Positions 5,498 through 15,610 of a stretch of DNA of 26,316 nucleotides are shown piece after piece. Positions within the stretch are counted from its first letter, which is position 1; every line of letters starts with the position of its first letter. Both the position numbers and the translations under genes were made by a program. The DNA is taken from assembly GCA_900544375.1 (NCBI GenBank), contig UQUZ01000036.1, forward strand, positions 1-26,316, written 5' to 3'. Below the pieces are notes generated by a model. The model saw only the letters and a list, made by a program, of their open reading frames with translations. It was not told the origin of the DNA and searched no databases. The DNA comes from an uncultured Oscillospiraceae bacterium. Its GTDB lineage: Bacteria; Bacillota; Clostridia; Oscillospirales; Acutalibacteraceae.

Positions 5498-7027
5498 TTA
5501 TTCCACTGGCTCTTTCATCTCTTTTTGAGAGGAAACCGCCTCGTAATCCTCCAGCATCTCCTTGGAGGGCGCTTTGGTCAGCAGGCTAACCACAACCATC
5601 AGAACCAGGCCGAGCGCAAAGCCCGGCACCAGTGAATAAAGCCCTGTGCGCGTTGCCAGCGTTGCGCCGCCAAACTTGATATAATCCCAAACGATCACAG
5701 TCAAGCCGCCCGCGATCATGCCGGAGGCAGCGCCCGCAAAATTCGACCTTTTCCAAAACAACGCCAGGATCACCACCGGGCCGAAGGTTGCGCCGAAGCC
5801 CGCCCACGCGTTGGAGACGAGCCCCATCACGCTGCTGTTGGGATCCAGCGCGACCACAAAGGCAATTGCGCTGACCACCAGCACCGTAATACGGCTGACA
5901 CGCAGCATGCTCTTATCACTTGCATTTTTGCGGATCACGCCTTTATACACATCTTCCGAGATGGAAGAAGCCGTGACAAGCAGCTGGGAATCCGCCGTGG
6001 ACATGATCGCCGCCAAAATACCGCACAACAGCAGGCCGCCAATGAAGGGGATGCCCAGCCGATTGGTAAAGACTTCTCCGATCATTTCAATAAACACATT
6101 TTCGGGGTTGCTGATGGGGTTGCCCAGGAAGAACGCGCGCCCGATTGCACCCAGGAAACAGGCGGAAGATAAAGAAATCACTACCCATGCAATCGCCACT
6201 TTGCGGGATTTGCGCACTTCATCCTCATTCTTAATCGCCATAAAGCGGATCAGGATATGCGGCATGCCGAAATAGCCAAGGCCCCAAGCGAGCTGGGAAA
6301 GGATGCTGACAAAGCCCAGAGGCTTGCCGTTATCATAAAGCGGATTAAGGAAACTAACGCCCAGGGAATCCAGCGCAGCCTTCGCCTCACCCGGGCCGCC
6401 CAGCATAGCGAGTGCGATCACGGGCACCACCATCAGGGAGATGAGCATCATAAAGCCCTGCACAAAATCCGTCCAGCACACGGCAAGAAAACCGCCGAAA
6501 AACGTGTAGATCAAAATGACAGCCACACCAATCACAAGAGCGAGCGTATAATCCAGCCCGAATACGGAGGAAAACAGCTTAGCGCCCGCAGAGAAACCGG
6601 AGGCCGTATAAACTAAGAAAAAGATCATGATGAATAAGGAGGACGCCACACGCAGCACCTTCGTGTGATCCTGAAACCGGTTTTCAAAAAACTCCGGCAG
6701 CGTCAGGGAATTTCCCGCCTGAATCGTATACCGCCGCAGACGGGAGGCGACCAGAATCCAGTTGAGGATCGTGCCGATGGCTAGCCCCACAGCGATCCAT
6801 ATCTGCCCTGTGCCAAATGCGTAAATTGCCCCGGGCAGCCCCATCAGGAGCCAGCCGCTCATATCTGAGGCCTGTGCGCTCAGCGCAGCCACCCAGCCGT
6901 TGAGCGAGCGCCCACCTAGAAAATAATCCTCTGAATTCTTGGTGCGCTTGTAGTAAAACACACCGATTCCCATCATCGCCAGCAGATAGCAGCCGAAGGC
7001 CGCAAAAATCCATACTCTACTTGACAT
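5498..7027 (-). CDS. putP: Sodium/proline symporter (PutP-type, SSS family)
   Basis: A 509-residue protein of the sodium:solute symporter family, close in length to E. coli PutP (502). It is strongly hydrophobic throughout, with about 12-13 membrane segments. The N-terminal signature GGRSLNGWVAALSAQASDMS carries R40, D55 and S57 at exactly the numbers of the E. coli residues needed for sodium and proline binding. TFFGGFLAVCWTDFVQGFMM and AAIMSTADSQLLVTASS are further family signatures. The start ATG follows GGAGGG. It has its own promoter (7080-7108) and terminator, so it is a single-gene unit taking up proline (possibly a related solute) with sodium. Confidence 0.93.
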   Translation of the reverse strand: MSSRVWIFAAFGCYLLAMMGIGVFYYKRTKNSEDYFLGGRSLNGWVAALSAQASDMSGWLLMGLPGAIYAFGTGQIWIAVGLAIGTILNWILVASRLRRYTIQAGNSLTLPEFFENRFQDHTKVLRVASSLFIMIFFLVYTASGFSAGAKLFSSVFGLDYTLALVIGVAVILIYTFFGGFLAVCWTDFVQGFMMLISLMVVPVIALAMLGGPGEAKAALDSLGVSFLNPLYDNGKPLGFVSILSQLAWGLGYFGMPHILIRFMAIKNEDEVRKSRKVAIAWVVISLSSACFLGAIGRAFFLGNPISNPENVFIEMIGEVFTNRLGIPFIGGLLLCGILAAIMSTADSQLLVTASSISEDVYKGVIRKNASDKSMLRVSRITVLVVSAIAFVVALDPNSSVMGLVSNAWAGFGATFGPVVILALFWKRSNFAGAASGMIAGGLTVIVWDYIKFGGATLATRTGLYSLVPGFALGLVLMVVVSLLTKAPSKEMLEDYEAVSSQKEMKEPVE

Positions 7028-7079
7028 CCGGTTCCCTCCTCAATGCTTTTCCAGTTTAAAAGAATAAAATAATGGTGTT

Positions 7080-7108
7080 ATTATAGCATAAAGCGAAAGC
7101 AATTTCCA
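7080..7108 (-). promoter_or_regulatory. Promoter of putP
   Basis: On the minus strand TATAAT (7080-7085) has TGGAAA (7103-7108) 17 bp upstream. The -10 box is perfect and the -35 box matches four of six. Confidence 0.65.
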
Positions 7109-7142
7109 CCTTTTCCATGATATTTCGCGGGAAACATCGAAT

Positions 7143-7178
7143 GGGGCTGCCGCAAGGAAAAAGCCCTGCAACAGCCCC
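7143..7178 (-). terminator. Hairpin downstream of the transglutaminase operon
   Basis: GGGGCTG (7143-7149) pairs with CAGCCCC (7172-7178), with further partial pairing inside. It lies 36 bp past the last gene of the minus-strand operon. The T-rich flank is on the plus-strand side (GTTTTCTTTT), so as a minus-strand terminator it is imperfect. Confidence 0.5.
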
Positions 7179-7213
7179 GTTTTCTTTTGATCCGTATCCA
7201 TCTCAAACAAAAT

Positions 7214-9409
7214 TTAATAAATCCAAATTCGGAACAGGAGCTTTTTCCAAAGCGGCAGCTTTTCATAAGTGGATTTGCCTGCCTGCTCCGCCTCCGCCTG
7301 CAAGGTGGATAATTCCTCCCGCGTGAGCACGTGGCGGCTGAATTTCGCCTTGCGCGCCAAGCGCTGTGCCTCCCCGCTGACCATATAGCCAAAACGGGCC
7401 AAGCGGCAAAGGTAACGGTAAACCGCAATCGCCGCCCGGTTGCGGTCTTTCTGCCGGAAGGCGAGCTTTCTGCGCCGCGTCAGTTCCAGCCGCGCGGCAA
7501 CCAGCGCCAGCACGCATAACCCTGCCAGCAGCGGGAGGAGCCAATGCGATGTTTTTACGCCTGTCTGAGCTACAGAGCCGTTCGTCGTCGGCGCCTCAGT
7601 GGGGCGGCGTGTCGTCTCATCCGGCCGCACATCGTTTTCATCCGGGTTTTCCCGCAGGGTTGCGGATCCGCCGGGCGTTGCCTCAATGGGCGTCCACCCC
7701 TGGCCATCCGCCCACACTTCCACCCAGGCGTGCGCCTGCCGGTCTGGAATTTCAGCGCTCCCATCCGCCTTGAAATTGCTGGTTTTCACCGTGTAACCCT
7801 CGACGTAGCGCGCGGGGACGTTCAGCGCGCGCATCAAAACCGCCGCTGCGCTTGCAAAATGAATGCAGTAGCCGCGCGGGCTCTCCTCCAAGAAATAAAG
7901 CACAAAATCCTGCCCCTCTGGCGCCGCACCCGGCTTCTCCGTATAGGTTCCAGCATTTTGAACCACCTGCGCGGCCGCTCTGGCAACACGCAGCCAGTCC
8001 TCTGGGCCTTCCGCCGCTGTCAGGCCGGCTTTTTCCGCATAGGCGAGCAGCCTGTCGCGCACGCCGTCCGGCAGTTGGGTATCCCGCTTATTGATCAGCG
8101 CTTCATATTCCCGCTCCATCTGCCTGATCCGGCTGGGAATCCGCTTCTGCTGCGCTGCACTCAACGGGGTAAAATAGGAATGGAGCGTGTAGCTGCTCAC
8201 CGAGGTTCCATCCTCACGCCCCATCAGCAGGTAAGCATCCTGCTTAAAATCACTTCCTGTCACCGTATCCCCCTGCGAAAGGTAATAGGGCGTATACGTA
8301 TAGGAGCGGTTGGCTCCTATATTGTCAATTGTGATACCAGAGGCCTGCGGCTTTTCTCCGCCCATCCGCCGCACGGAAATATCGGTATACAGCAACGGCT
8401 GGAAAGAAAGCCGCATGCCCTGATACGATTCTTCAGAAATCACCTGCCACGAGGTGCCCGTATAAACAGAGCCGGCCCATCCGCGCAGATAATAATCCGC
8501 TGGCGCAGATTGGACGCGCAGCATGGTTTGGTCGGTAAAACGCAGTTCCCCCGCATTTGTGAGGTCTGTCATGCCGGGCGAACCCGTCATCGGCGCGCCA
8601 TAGCCTGTAAAGGATAGGGAATCCTGATGGCTGGAGTCAAACAGCTCCGTTACCACCTGGATGACCGCGTTGCGCACTTGCACCGCGCGAGTGGAGGGCT
8701 GGTAGGCATCCGGCGGCTGAAACAACACCACCAGCGCTGCCAGCAAAAAGGCAAAGGGCGCTAGCAGCAGCCCAGCCTTGGCCGCGTGCCGCTCCCCCAT
8801 CCGCCCCGCACGGCCCGAAAGCAACATGGCGGCCCAAAAGCCGATCAGCAAAACCAGCGCAAACGCGGGCGGGACTAGCCCCACCACGGCTGCAATCGCC
8901 AGAAACGGCGCGGTCGCGAGGAGGGAGAAAAAGAAGCTGTGTGCCTTTACCACGGCCCAGGCAAGATACCCTGTCAGCGGAAACTGGACCACCCGGAAAA
9001 ACATGCGGCAAGCCGCTAAATCCTCCTGCGCTTGAGGCGGTGCGAAATGGCCGAGCTTTGGAAACACGGCCGACGCCTGGGTGGAAAACTGCTCCGCCAC
9101 GAATACTGCGCCCGTTACGACCTCACGCATCACAAAAAAGGCGGCAATTCCCCATAAAACAAACGCGGCCAGATAGGCAAGCCCCCGATGCTTCGGCAGG
9201 GAATAGATGATGAGAAACAGCAGCGTTGTCGGCAGGGACCAAATCAGCGCCGTTTCCGCTTCCGGCAATGCAAACGTTTGAAAAAAGCAAAGCAACGCCC
9301 CATACAAGCCTGCCAGCAGCAAAACCGCGCCGCTGCAAAAGCGGAGCACCGGCATGGCGAAGCGCGATTTGAGCTCCTGACCCGCTCCGGAGGATCCGGC
9401 CAGCTTCAT
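7214..9409 (-). CDS. TgpA-like membrane protein with periplasmic-side transglutaminase domain
   Basis: A 731-residue protein. Six or so membrane segments lie in residues 21-231. A long extracellular region follows, with the transglutaminase core at about 500-580: C515 in GYCIHFASAAAVLMRAL, H560 in RQAHAWVEVW and the third triad position E576 in WTPIEATPG (Asp in many relatives). A Thr/Pro linker and one more membrane segment (about 623-640) precede a charged cytoplasmic tail of about 90 residues. This layout is that of the DUF3488/TgpA family. It is the last gene of the MoxR-DUF58-TgpA operon and overlaps DUF58 by 4 bp (ATGA). The substrate is unknown; a role in envelope protein or peptidoglycan modification is usual speculation for this family. 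Confidence 0.88.
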   Translation of the reverse strand: MKLAGSSGAGQELKSRFAMPVLRFCSGAVLLLAGLYGALLCFFQTFALPEAETALIWSLPTTLLFLIIYSLPKHRGLAYLAAFVLWGIAAFFVMREVVTGAVFVAEQFSTQASAVFPKLGHFAPPQAQEDLAACRMFFRVVQFPLTGYLAWAVVKAHSFFFSLLATAPFLAIAAVVGLVPPAFALVLLIGFWAAMLLSGRAGRMGERHAAKAGLLLAPFAFLLAALVVLFQPPDAYQPSTRAVQVRNAVIQVVTELFDSSHQDSLSFTGYGAPMTGSPGMTDLTNAGELRFTDQTMLRVQSAPADYYLRGWAGSVYTGTSWQVISEESYQGMRLSFQPLLYTDISVRRMGGEKPQASGITIDNIGANRSYTYTPYYLSQGDTVTGSDFKQDAYLLMGREDGTSVSSYTLHSYFTPLSAAQQKRIPSRIRQMEREYEALINKRDTQLPDGVRDRLLAYAEKAGLTAAEGPEDWLRVARAAAQVVQNAGTYTEKPGAAPEGQDFVLYFLEESPRGYCIHFASAAAVLMRALNVPARYVEGYTVKTSNFKADGSAEIPDRQAHAWVEVWADGQGWTPIEATPGGSATLRENPDENDVRPDETTRRPTEAPTTNGSVAQTGVKTSHWLLPLLAGLCVLALVAARLELTRRRKLAFRQKDRNRAAIAVYRYLCRLARFGYMVSGEAQRLARKAKFSRHVLTREELSTLQAEAEQAGKSTYEKLPLWKKLLFRIWIY

Positions 9410-10422
9410 TCCATCCCCTCCTCTGCATCGCCAAACATAGAAATTCCATCCGCATGAATGAGAAATAGCAGATCAACCATCGGCGCGCGGAGCTCTTTCC
9501 GGCAATCTTCCACACGCAACTCCCGCTCTGACAGCGGGCTGGAACAGGCCTCCAGCAGCACCCTGCGGAACGATTCCTCATCCTCCACCTGCCGGGTGTG
9601 CAAATCCCCTTTCGCCGCATCATACCATTGCAGGCTGTGCACGCACTGGTTTTCGAACAGCTCTTCTGAAAGGCCCGTCAGCCTTGCGAGCACCTGATCG
9701 GCCCGGTCAGGCGCCCCGCTCAGGCAAAAGGCAAGCACAACGCTTGGCTGCGGCGTCTGCTCCGCCTCACGCACGATGAGTTTTTGCAGCTTGGAGGAAA
9801 GCTTCCAATGCACATCCCGCAACTGATCCCCATCCCGGAATTCCCGCACAGAGCTTCGTTCTTCGCCGCCCTTGCCGGCCGAGCGTGCAGCAGCCTCCAA
9901 TGTGCCGCCCGGCGCAAAGGCGGAAGCCTTCCCGTAAAATGGCGTCGGTGTCGGAGAAATCATCACCTCCACCGGCGCCGGCAAACGAACCCGGAAGGAG
10001 AAAAGCCCCAAGAGATCAACCATACGCGCGTTTGTCACCTGGCAGCACACGGTGCCACAGTGCTCCCACAGGCAGGGCAGCTCGGCCATCTTTCCACCCC
10101 GCGCCGGGAAGCAGCCTTTTTTATCCGCCTCTTCGCCGGTCAGCAGGTTTTTGCACTGCATACGCAGACGCACACAATGCACCGGAAAGCGGGAAGAAAC
10201 CTCCGCCCGCGCGGTCAGCACCCCACCTTGGGTAGGCGAAAGAGGCTCCGCTGTGAGTTTAATACGCAGCGTTAAAAGGCCCGGCAGGCTCAGCAGCACT
10301 TCCAGCGGCACGAGCAACAGAATCATTACAAGCAGCAGCCAAGAGAGATAGCGCGTGTCCATCACATAATAGGATACCGCCATGGATAACATGCAAAAAT
10401 AAAGAATACGATAACGGCTCAT
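9406..10422 (-). CDS. DUF58 domain protein of a MoxR operon
   Basis: A 338-residue protein when started at ATG 10422, which has AGGTGA overlapping the moxR stop codon; the open frame runs 15 codons further up but that start lies inside moxR. Two N-terminal membrane segments (about 6-22 and 27-50) are followed by a cytoplasmic or surface beta-rich part. The DUF58 signature SSVREFRDGDQLRDVHWKLS lies at 190-209 and continues as SKLQKLIVREAE. DUF58 proteins are von Willebrand-A-like partners of MoxR ATPases. The gene starts 4 bp after moxR and overlaps the transglutaminase gene by 4 bp, so the three are almost certainly co-translated. Confidence 0.9.
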   Translation of the reverse strand: MSRYRILYFCMLSMAVSYYVMDTRYLSWLLLVMILLLVPLEVLLSLPGLLTLRIKLTAEPLSPTQGGVLTARAEVSSRFPVHCVRLRMQCKNLLTGEEADKKGCFPARGGKMAELPCLWEHCGTVCCQVTNARMVDLLGLFSFRVRLPAPVEVMISPTPTPFYGKASAFAPGGTLEAAARSAGKGGEERSSVREFRDGDQLRDVHWKLSSKLQKLIVREAEQTPQPSVVLAFCLSGAPDRADQVLARLTGLSEELFENQCVHSLQWYDAAKGDLHTRQVEDEESFRRVLLEACSSPLSERELRVEDCRKELRAPMVDLLFLIHADGISMFGDAEEGME

Positions 10423-10426
10423 ATCG

Positions 10427-11356
10427 TCACCTGATCTTCGGCGCGGGCGTTTTGCGCAGGATTTCATCCAGCAGCTCGCGCGGCTGCTCGCCCTGGGCCT
10501 TTGCCTGCGCTGTTAATAGCAAGCGGTGCGCTGTGCAATCCGGGTAAATTGCTCGGACGTCCTCCGGCACCACATAATCCCGCCCATCCATCCAGGAACA
10601 GGCCTGCGCAAGCGCCATTGCCGCCACTGAACAGCGGGGGCTTGCGCCCTGCCGGATCGATTTATGCTCACGTGTGGCGCGGGCAAGGCGGACGATATAG
10701 TCATACAGCTCTTCGTGGACGAACACTTTGGAAACCTCATCCCGCATTGTAAGCAAGGCCGCTGCATCCGCCACCTTCCGCACAGCCTGACCATGATTTT
10801 CGCCATGCTTGCGGCGCAGCATTTCCCGCTCCGCTGCTGGCTCTGGATAACCGATGGAAAGGCGCATCATAAAACGGTCAAGCTGTGAATCCGGCAGCAG
10901 CTGTGTCCCGGCCGAGCCGGTAGGGTTCTGCGTTGCAATCACGGTGAAGGGCTGCGGGATCAGGTGCGTCACACCGTCCACCGTGACGCTTCCTTCTTCC
11001 ATCGCCTCCAACAGCGCAGACTGCGTGCGGGAGGAAGCGCGGTTGATTTCATCTGCCAACAGCAGGTTGCAAATCGCGGCCCCAGGCTGGTATTCCATCG
11101 CTCCCGTTTCGCGGTGAAAGATCGAAAATCCCGTAATATCCGACGGCAGCACGTCGGGGGTGAACTGAATGCGTTTATACTGTAAATCCGTCGCGTTGGA
11201 AAACGCTACGGCAAGCGTTGTTTTGCCAACGCCCGGGATATCCTCCAGAAGCACGTGCCCTCCCGCGAGCATGGTCATCAAAATTTTGCGCGCCACGTCT
11301 TTTTTGCCAACGAACGCTTTTTTGATCTGTGTCAGGATCTCTTCACATTGATTCAT
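10427..11356 (-). CDS. MoxR-family AAA+ ATPase
   Basis: A 309-residue protein, normal length for the family. Walker A is EDIPGVGKTT (38-47, K45), Walker B LLLADEINRA (98-107, D102/E103), sensor 1 is at VIATQNP (N144), and an arginine finger candidate is R161 in QLDRFMM. The C-terminal lid domain is complete. MoxR ATPases act as chaperone-like remodellers of VWA-type partners, here probably the DUF58 protein and through it the transglutaminase. The start ATG 11356 follows AGGAGG and overlaps the stop codon of a small upstream gene by 4 bp. Confidence 0.93.
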   Translation of the reverse strand: MNQCEEILTQIKKAFVGKKDVARKILMTMLAGGHVLLEDIPGVGKTTLAVAFSNATDLQYKRIQFTPDVLPSDITGFSIFHRETGAMEYQPGAAICNLLLADEINRASSRTQSALLEAMEEGSVTVDGVTHLIPQPFTVIATQNPTGSAGTQLLPDSQLDRFMMRLSIGYPEPAAEREMLRRKHGENHGQAVRKVADAAALLTMRDEVSKVFVHEELYDYIVRLARATREHKSIRQGASPRCSVAAMALAQACSWMDGRDYVVPEDVRAIYPDCTAHRLLLTAQAKAQGEQPRELLDEILRKTPAPKIR

Positions 11357-11529
11357 GAACCGGCCTCCTGCATATATGATAAATGAATTTGTTGTTCTTC
11401 TTCCCAGCCCCGCAATGCGGCCATCTCCGGCGCACGGATGTCTGTATGAAGAATATCTCGCTTTAATCGGTATTGGATAGATTCACCTGCATCATGCAGC
11501 GAATATTCCATGGTTTCCTGTTTATTCAC
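11353..11529 (-). CDS. Unrecognised 58-residue protein leading the MoxR operon
   Basis: A GTG start at 11529 follows an AAGGGGG site 7 bp upstream, and the stop overlaps the moxR start as ATGA, the same coupling used further down the operon. The protein is hydrophilic and acidic, without membrane segments: it begins MNKQETMEYSLHDAGESI and contains DIRAPEMAALRGWEEEQQIH. The Asp-Arg/Glu-rich pattern suggests a short helical protein, perhaps a binding partner of MoxR. I recognise no family. The evidence for translation is the ribosome site, the overlap, and the position directly behind a strong promoter. Confidence 0.72.
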   Translation of the reverse strand: MNKQETMEYSLHDAGESIQYRLKRDILHTDIRAPEMAALRGWEEEQQIHLSYMQEAGS

Positions 11530-11581
11530 CGATATCCCCCTTTCTTTCCATCATCCCCTTTTGAATCGCTTTTCTTTATAT

Positions 11582-11608
11582 ATTATAAAACCACAGAAAG
11601 AAAGTCAA
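11582..11608 (-). promoter_or_regulatory. Promoter of the moxR operon
   Basis: On the minus strand TTGACT (11603-11608) precedes TATAAT (11582-11587) by 15 bp, or overlapping TAATAT by 17 bp. It lies about 55 bp upstream of the 58-residue gene. Confidence 0.65.
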
Positions 11609-11730
11609 ATCAAAGAGAGCATGAAAAACACATAAACGGGCGGCTGTTGGCGTTCCAATCCTCAACTTTTCTCTTGCTTCCGCACGCTGCCGCCAGTTTT
11701 TGAGTCCTTTGGAGAATTGTACAGATCCCC

Positions 11731-11759
11731 TTGCAAAGGAAAGCAAAAAATAGTAAACT
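11731..11759 (+). promoter_or_regulatory. Promoter of the alcohol dehydrogenase gene
   Basis: TTGCAA (11731-11736) and TAAACT (11754-11759) are 17 bp apart, 68 bp before the start codon. The preceding 120 bp between the divergent promoters hold only a loose GGCGGC/GCCGCC pair and no gene. Confidence 0.55.
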
Positions 11760-11827
11760 ATAGGCATATCAACTACCGAAAAGCTGCCGGACGGCGGTTT
11801 TTTGAAGAAGGAAGGAAATGAATCTTT

Positions 11828-13036
11828 ATGTGGCCAATCAAAAAAGCATGGTACCGTACTTATCAGGCGGTTTTCCGTGTGCTCGTCTGTTTTCTCGACT
11901 GGTCTGAACCAGAGCGGCTCGAGGGCCCCGGCGCCATTAAGCGTCTGCCTGCGCTCATCCAGTCCAAAGGTGTGGAAAAGGTGCTTATCGTTACGGATAA
12001 GGGTCTAATGAGCCTCCACCTGCTTGACCCGCTCTTTGAAAAGCTCACAGAGGCCGGCATTCAGTACACACTCTATGACGGCACGCAGCCCAATCCTACC
12101 TTTGACAATATTGAGGATGCCCGCAGCCTTTATGTGGAGAATAACTGCGAAGCCATTATCGCATTTGGCGGCGGCTCTTCTATGGACTGCGCCAAGGTTG
12201 CCGCGGCGCGAGTGGTGCGCCCGAATACACCGATTCCGAAGATGCGCGGCGTGCTGAAGGTGCTGCGCAAGCTGCCGCCTTTCTTTGCCGTTCCCACCAC
12301 GGCGGGCACTGGCTCCGAAACAACCATCGCGGCCGTTGTCACCAACCCAAAAACACACGAAAAATATGCCATAAACGATCCAGTCCTGCGCCCAAAATAT
12401 GCGGTGCTTGATCCGGAGCTCACCGTCGGCTTGCCACCGCATATCACCTCCACCACCGGCATGGATGCGCTCACCCATGCAGTAGAAGCCTATATCGGCC
12501 ACAGCAATACGCGCGATACGGAAGAAAATGCCAAACGCGCCGTCAAAATGATCTTTGACAACATCGAAACGGTTTATCGGGATGGCAAGAATATTGAGGC
12601 CCGCGGCGAAATGCTGCTCGCCTCCTACTATGCGGGCGTTGCCTTTACACGCGCCTATGTCGGCTATGTTCACGCCATCGCGCACAACCTCGGCGGCATG
12701 TATGGCATCGCGCACGGCCTTGCCAATGCGATCATCCTGCCGTATGTGCTGGAATACTACGGCGAAAGCGCGCATAAGCGCCTGGCAGAGCTTGCCGAGG
12801 CGGCAAGTATCACACAGCCCGGCATGACGGATGCGCAGAAGGCAGAGGCCTTTATTGCTGCGATCCGCCGGCTCAACCAGGATATGAATATCCCCGATAA
12901 GATTGAGCAGATTCAGGAGAAGGATATCCCCACTCTGGTCGAGCGTGCGCTCAAGGAGGGCAACCCGCTCTATCCGGTGCCGAAGATCATGAATGAGGCG
13001 GATTGCGAAATGGTGATCCGCCGCCTGATGCCCTAA
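11828..13036 (+). CDS. Iron-containing (group III) alcohol dehydrogenase
   Basis: A 402-residue protein. It reduces or oxidises alcohol/aldehyde pairs with NAD(P)H; the exact substrate cannot be read from the sequence. The nucleotide-binding GGGSSMD is at 114-120, and the PTTAGTGSE signature at 156-164. The metal ligands are D213 and H217 in GMDALTHAVEAY, H282 in VHAIAHNLGG and H296 in IAHGLANA. An amphipathic N-terminal extension of about 30 residues (KAWYRTYQAVFRVLVCFLDW) precedes the core and resembles a form common in Clostridia. GAAGGAAGG lies upstream of the ATG, slightly far. It has its own promoter and terminator, so it is a single-gene unit, probably for fermentative redox balance. 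Confidence 0.92.
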   Translation: MWPIKKAWYRTYQAVFRVLVCFLDWSEPERLEGPGAIKRLPALIQSKGVEKVLIVTDKGLMSLHLLDPLFEKLTEAGIQYTLYDGTQPNPTFDNIEDARSLYVENNCEAIIAFGGGSSMDCAKVAAARVVRPNTPIPKMRGVLKVLRKLPPFFAVPTTAGTGSETTIAAVVTNPKTHEKYAINDPVLRPKYAVLDPELTVGLPPHITSTTGMDALTHAVEAYIGHSNTRDTEENAKRAVKMIFDNIETVYRDGKNIEARGEMLLASYYAGVAFTRAYVGYVHAIAHNLGGMYGIAHGLANAIILPYVLEYYGESAHKRLAELAEAASITQPGMTDAQKAEAFIAAIRRLNQDMNIPDKIEQIQEKDIPTLVERALKEGNPLYPVPKIMNEADCEMVIRRLMP

Positions 13037-13058
13037 TCATACAGTCTCTTATATTTTT

Positions 13059-13094
13059 CGGAAGGCAGACTACCATGCTGCCTTCCGTTTTTTT
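13059..13094 (+). terminator. Intrinsic terminator of the alcohol dehydrogenase gene
   Basis: CGGAAGGCAG (13059-13068) and CTGCCTTCCG (13078-13087) form a perfect ten-base stem followed by seven T. It starts 22 bp past the stop codon. Confidence 0.92.
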
Positions 13095-13491
13095 ATAAAT
13101 AAAAAACAGAACCCATCAACCCCGATCAAACAGTAGGCATGGCTCATAAGAAGCAGGCGGCCCACCACTATTTTTCCCAGGAAAACACACGCTGTTTCTA
13201 TTTGATACGGAGCATAACGGCAAGAATACAGATTGGTTAAGCCAAGGAGGAGGGAGAATCCCAAATGGCAATGCCGTGAGACGCTAGAATTAAATTTATT
13301 TTTTCAGGTAGTCCCTGGGGTGTCGAACGGATCTTTTCCACAATTCCCAGGTCGCTTTTTTCGGCATTTTGACGAAAAAAAACGGGTTATTCTTTTCGAT
13401 ACAAATCAAGCCTTAGCGTTTCTTGTAACAAAATAGCTAAAAATAGGTCGTGAAATTTGCACTTGCTTTGAATAAAATACTCAAAATACAC
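13095..13491 (+). other. Gene-free stretch upstream of the glycogen operon
   Basis: About 400 bp without a convincing gene. A minus-strand frame here (13070-13264) runs into the terminator and has no ribosome site. Two weak pairings are visible: CCTGGG/CCCAGG across 13316-13350 and TTTTTTCG/CGAAAAAA around 13356-13380. They could belong to a small RNA or a long leader, but nothing decisive is seen. Confidence 0.4.
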
Positions 13492-13520
13492 TTGAAAATT
13501 GAATTTCGGTTTGCTAAAAT
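13492..13520 (+). promoter_or_regulatory. Promoter of the glgBCDA operon
   Basis: TTGAAA (13492-13497) and TAAAAT (13515-13520) are 17 bp apart, leaving a leader of about 27 bases before glgB. The glgB ribosome site GAGG (13541-13544) is followed after TGTA by CCTC, so it could fold on itself as a small tetraloop hairpin. Confidence 0.7.
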
Positions 13521-13553
13521 AAAGCTATTAAAAAGTAAACGAGGTGTACCTCC

Positions 13554-15539
<1,986 letters not shown>

Positions 15540-15610
15540 TCAAATCCTCTGGAATTTATTTCCACGGATTTCATAAAATCAATTTTTATAAAATAAAGGA
15601 GGCAACATAT

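Noticed and set aside
7680..7695. Glu in place of the third (Asp) triad residue of the transglutaminase
   Set aside because: Glu at this place is, as far as I know, found in Firmicutes relatives as well, so it is not a sign of inactivity.
7544..8617. 357-codon plus-strand frame
   Set aside because: Antisense to the transglutaminase gene; no start signal and an arginine/proline/cysteine-rich product typical of shadow frames.
12005..12775. 256-codon minus-strand frame
   Set aside because: Antisense to the alcohol dehydrogenase gene, whose metal ligands and cofactor motif are clear.
13070..13264. 64-codon minus-strand frame next to the alcohol dehydrogenase terminator
   Set aside because: No ribosome site and it overlaps the terminator hairpin; treated as chance.
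13316..13380. Possible small RNA upstream of glgB
   Set aside because: Only two weak pairings and no clear promoter; not enough to call an RNA gene.
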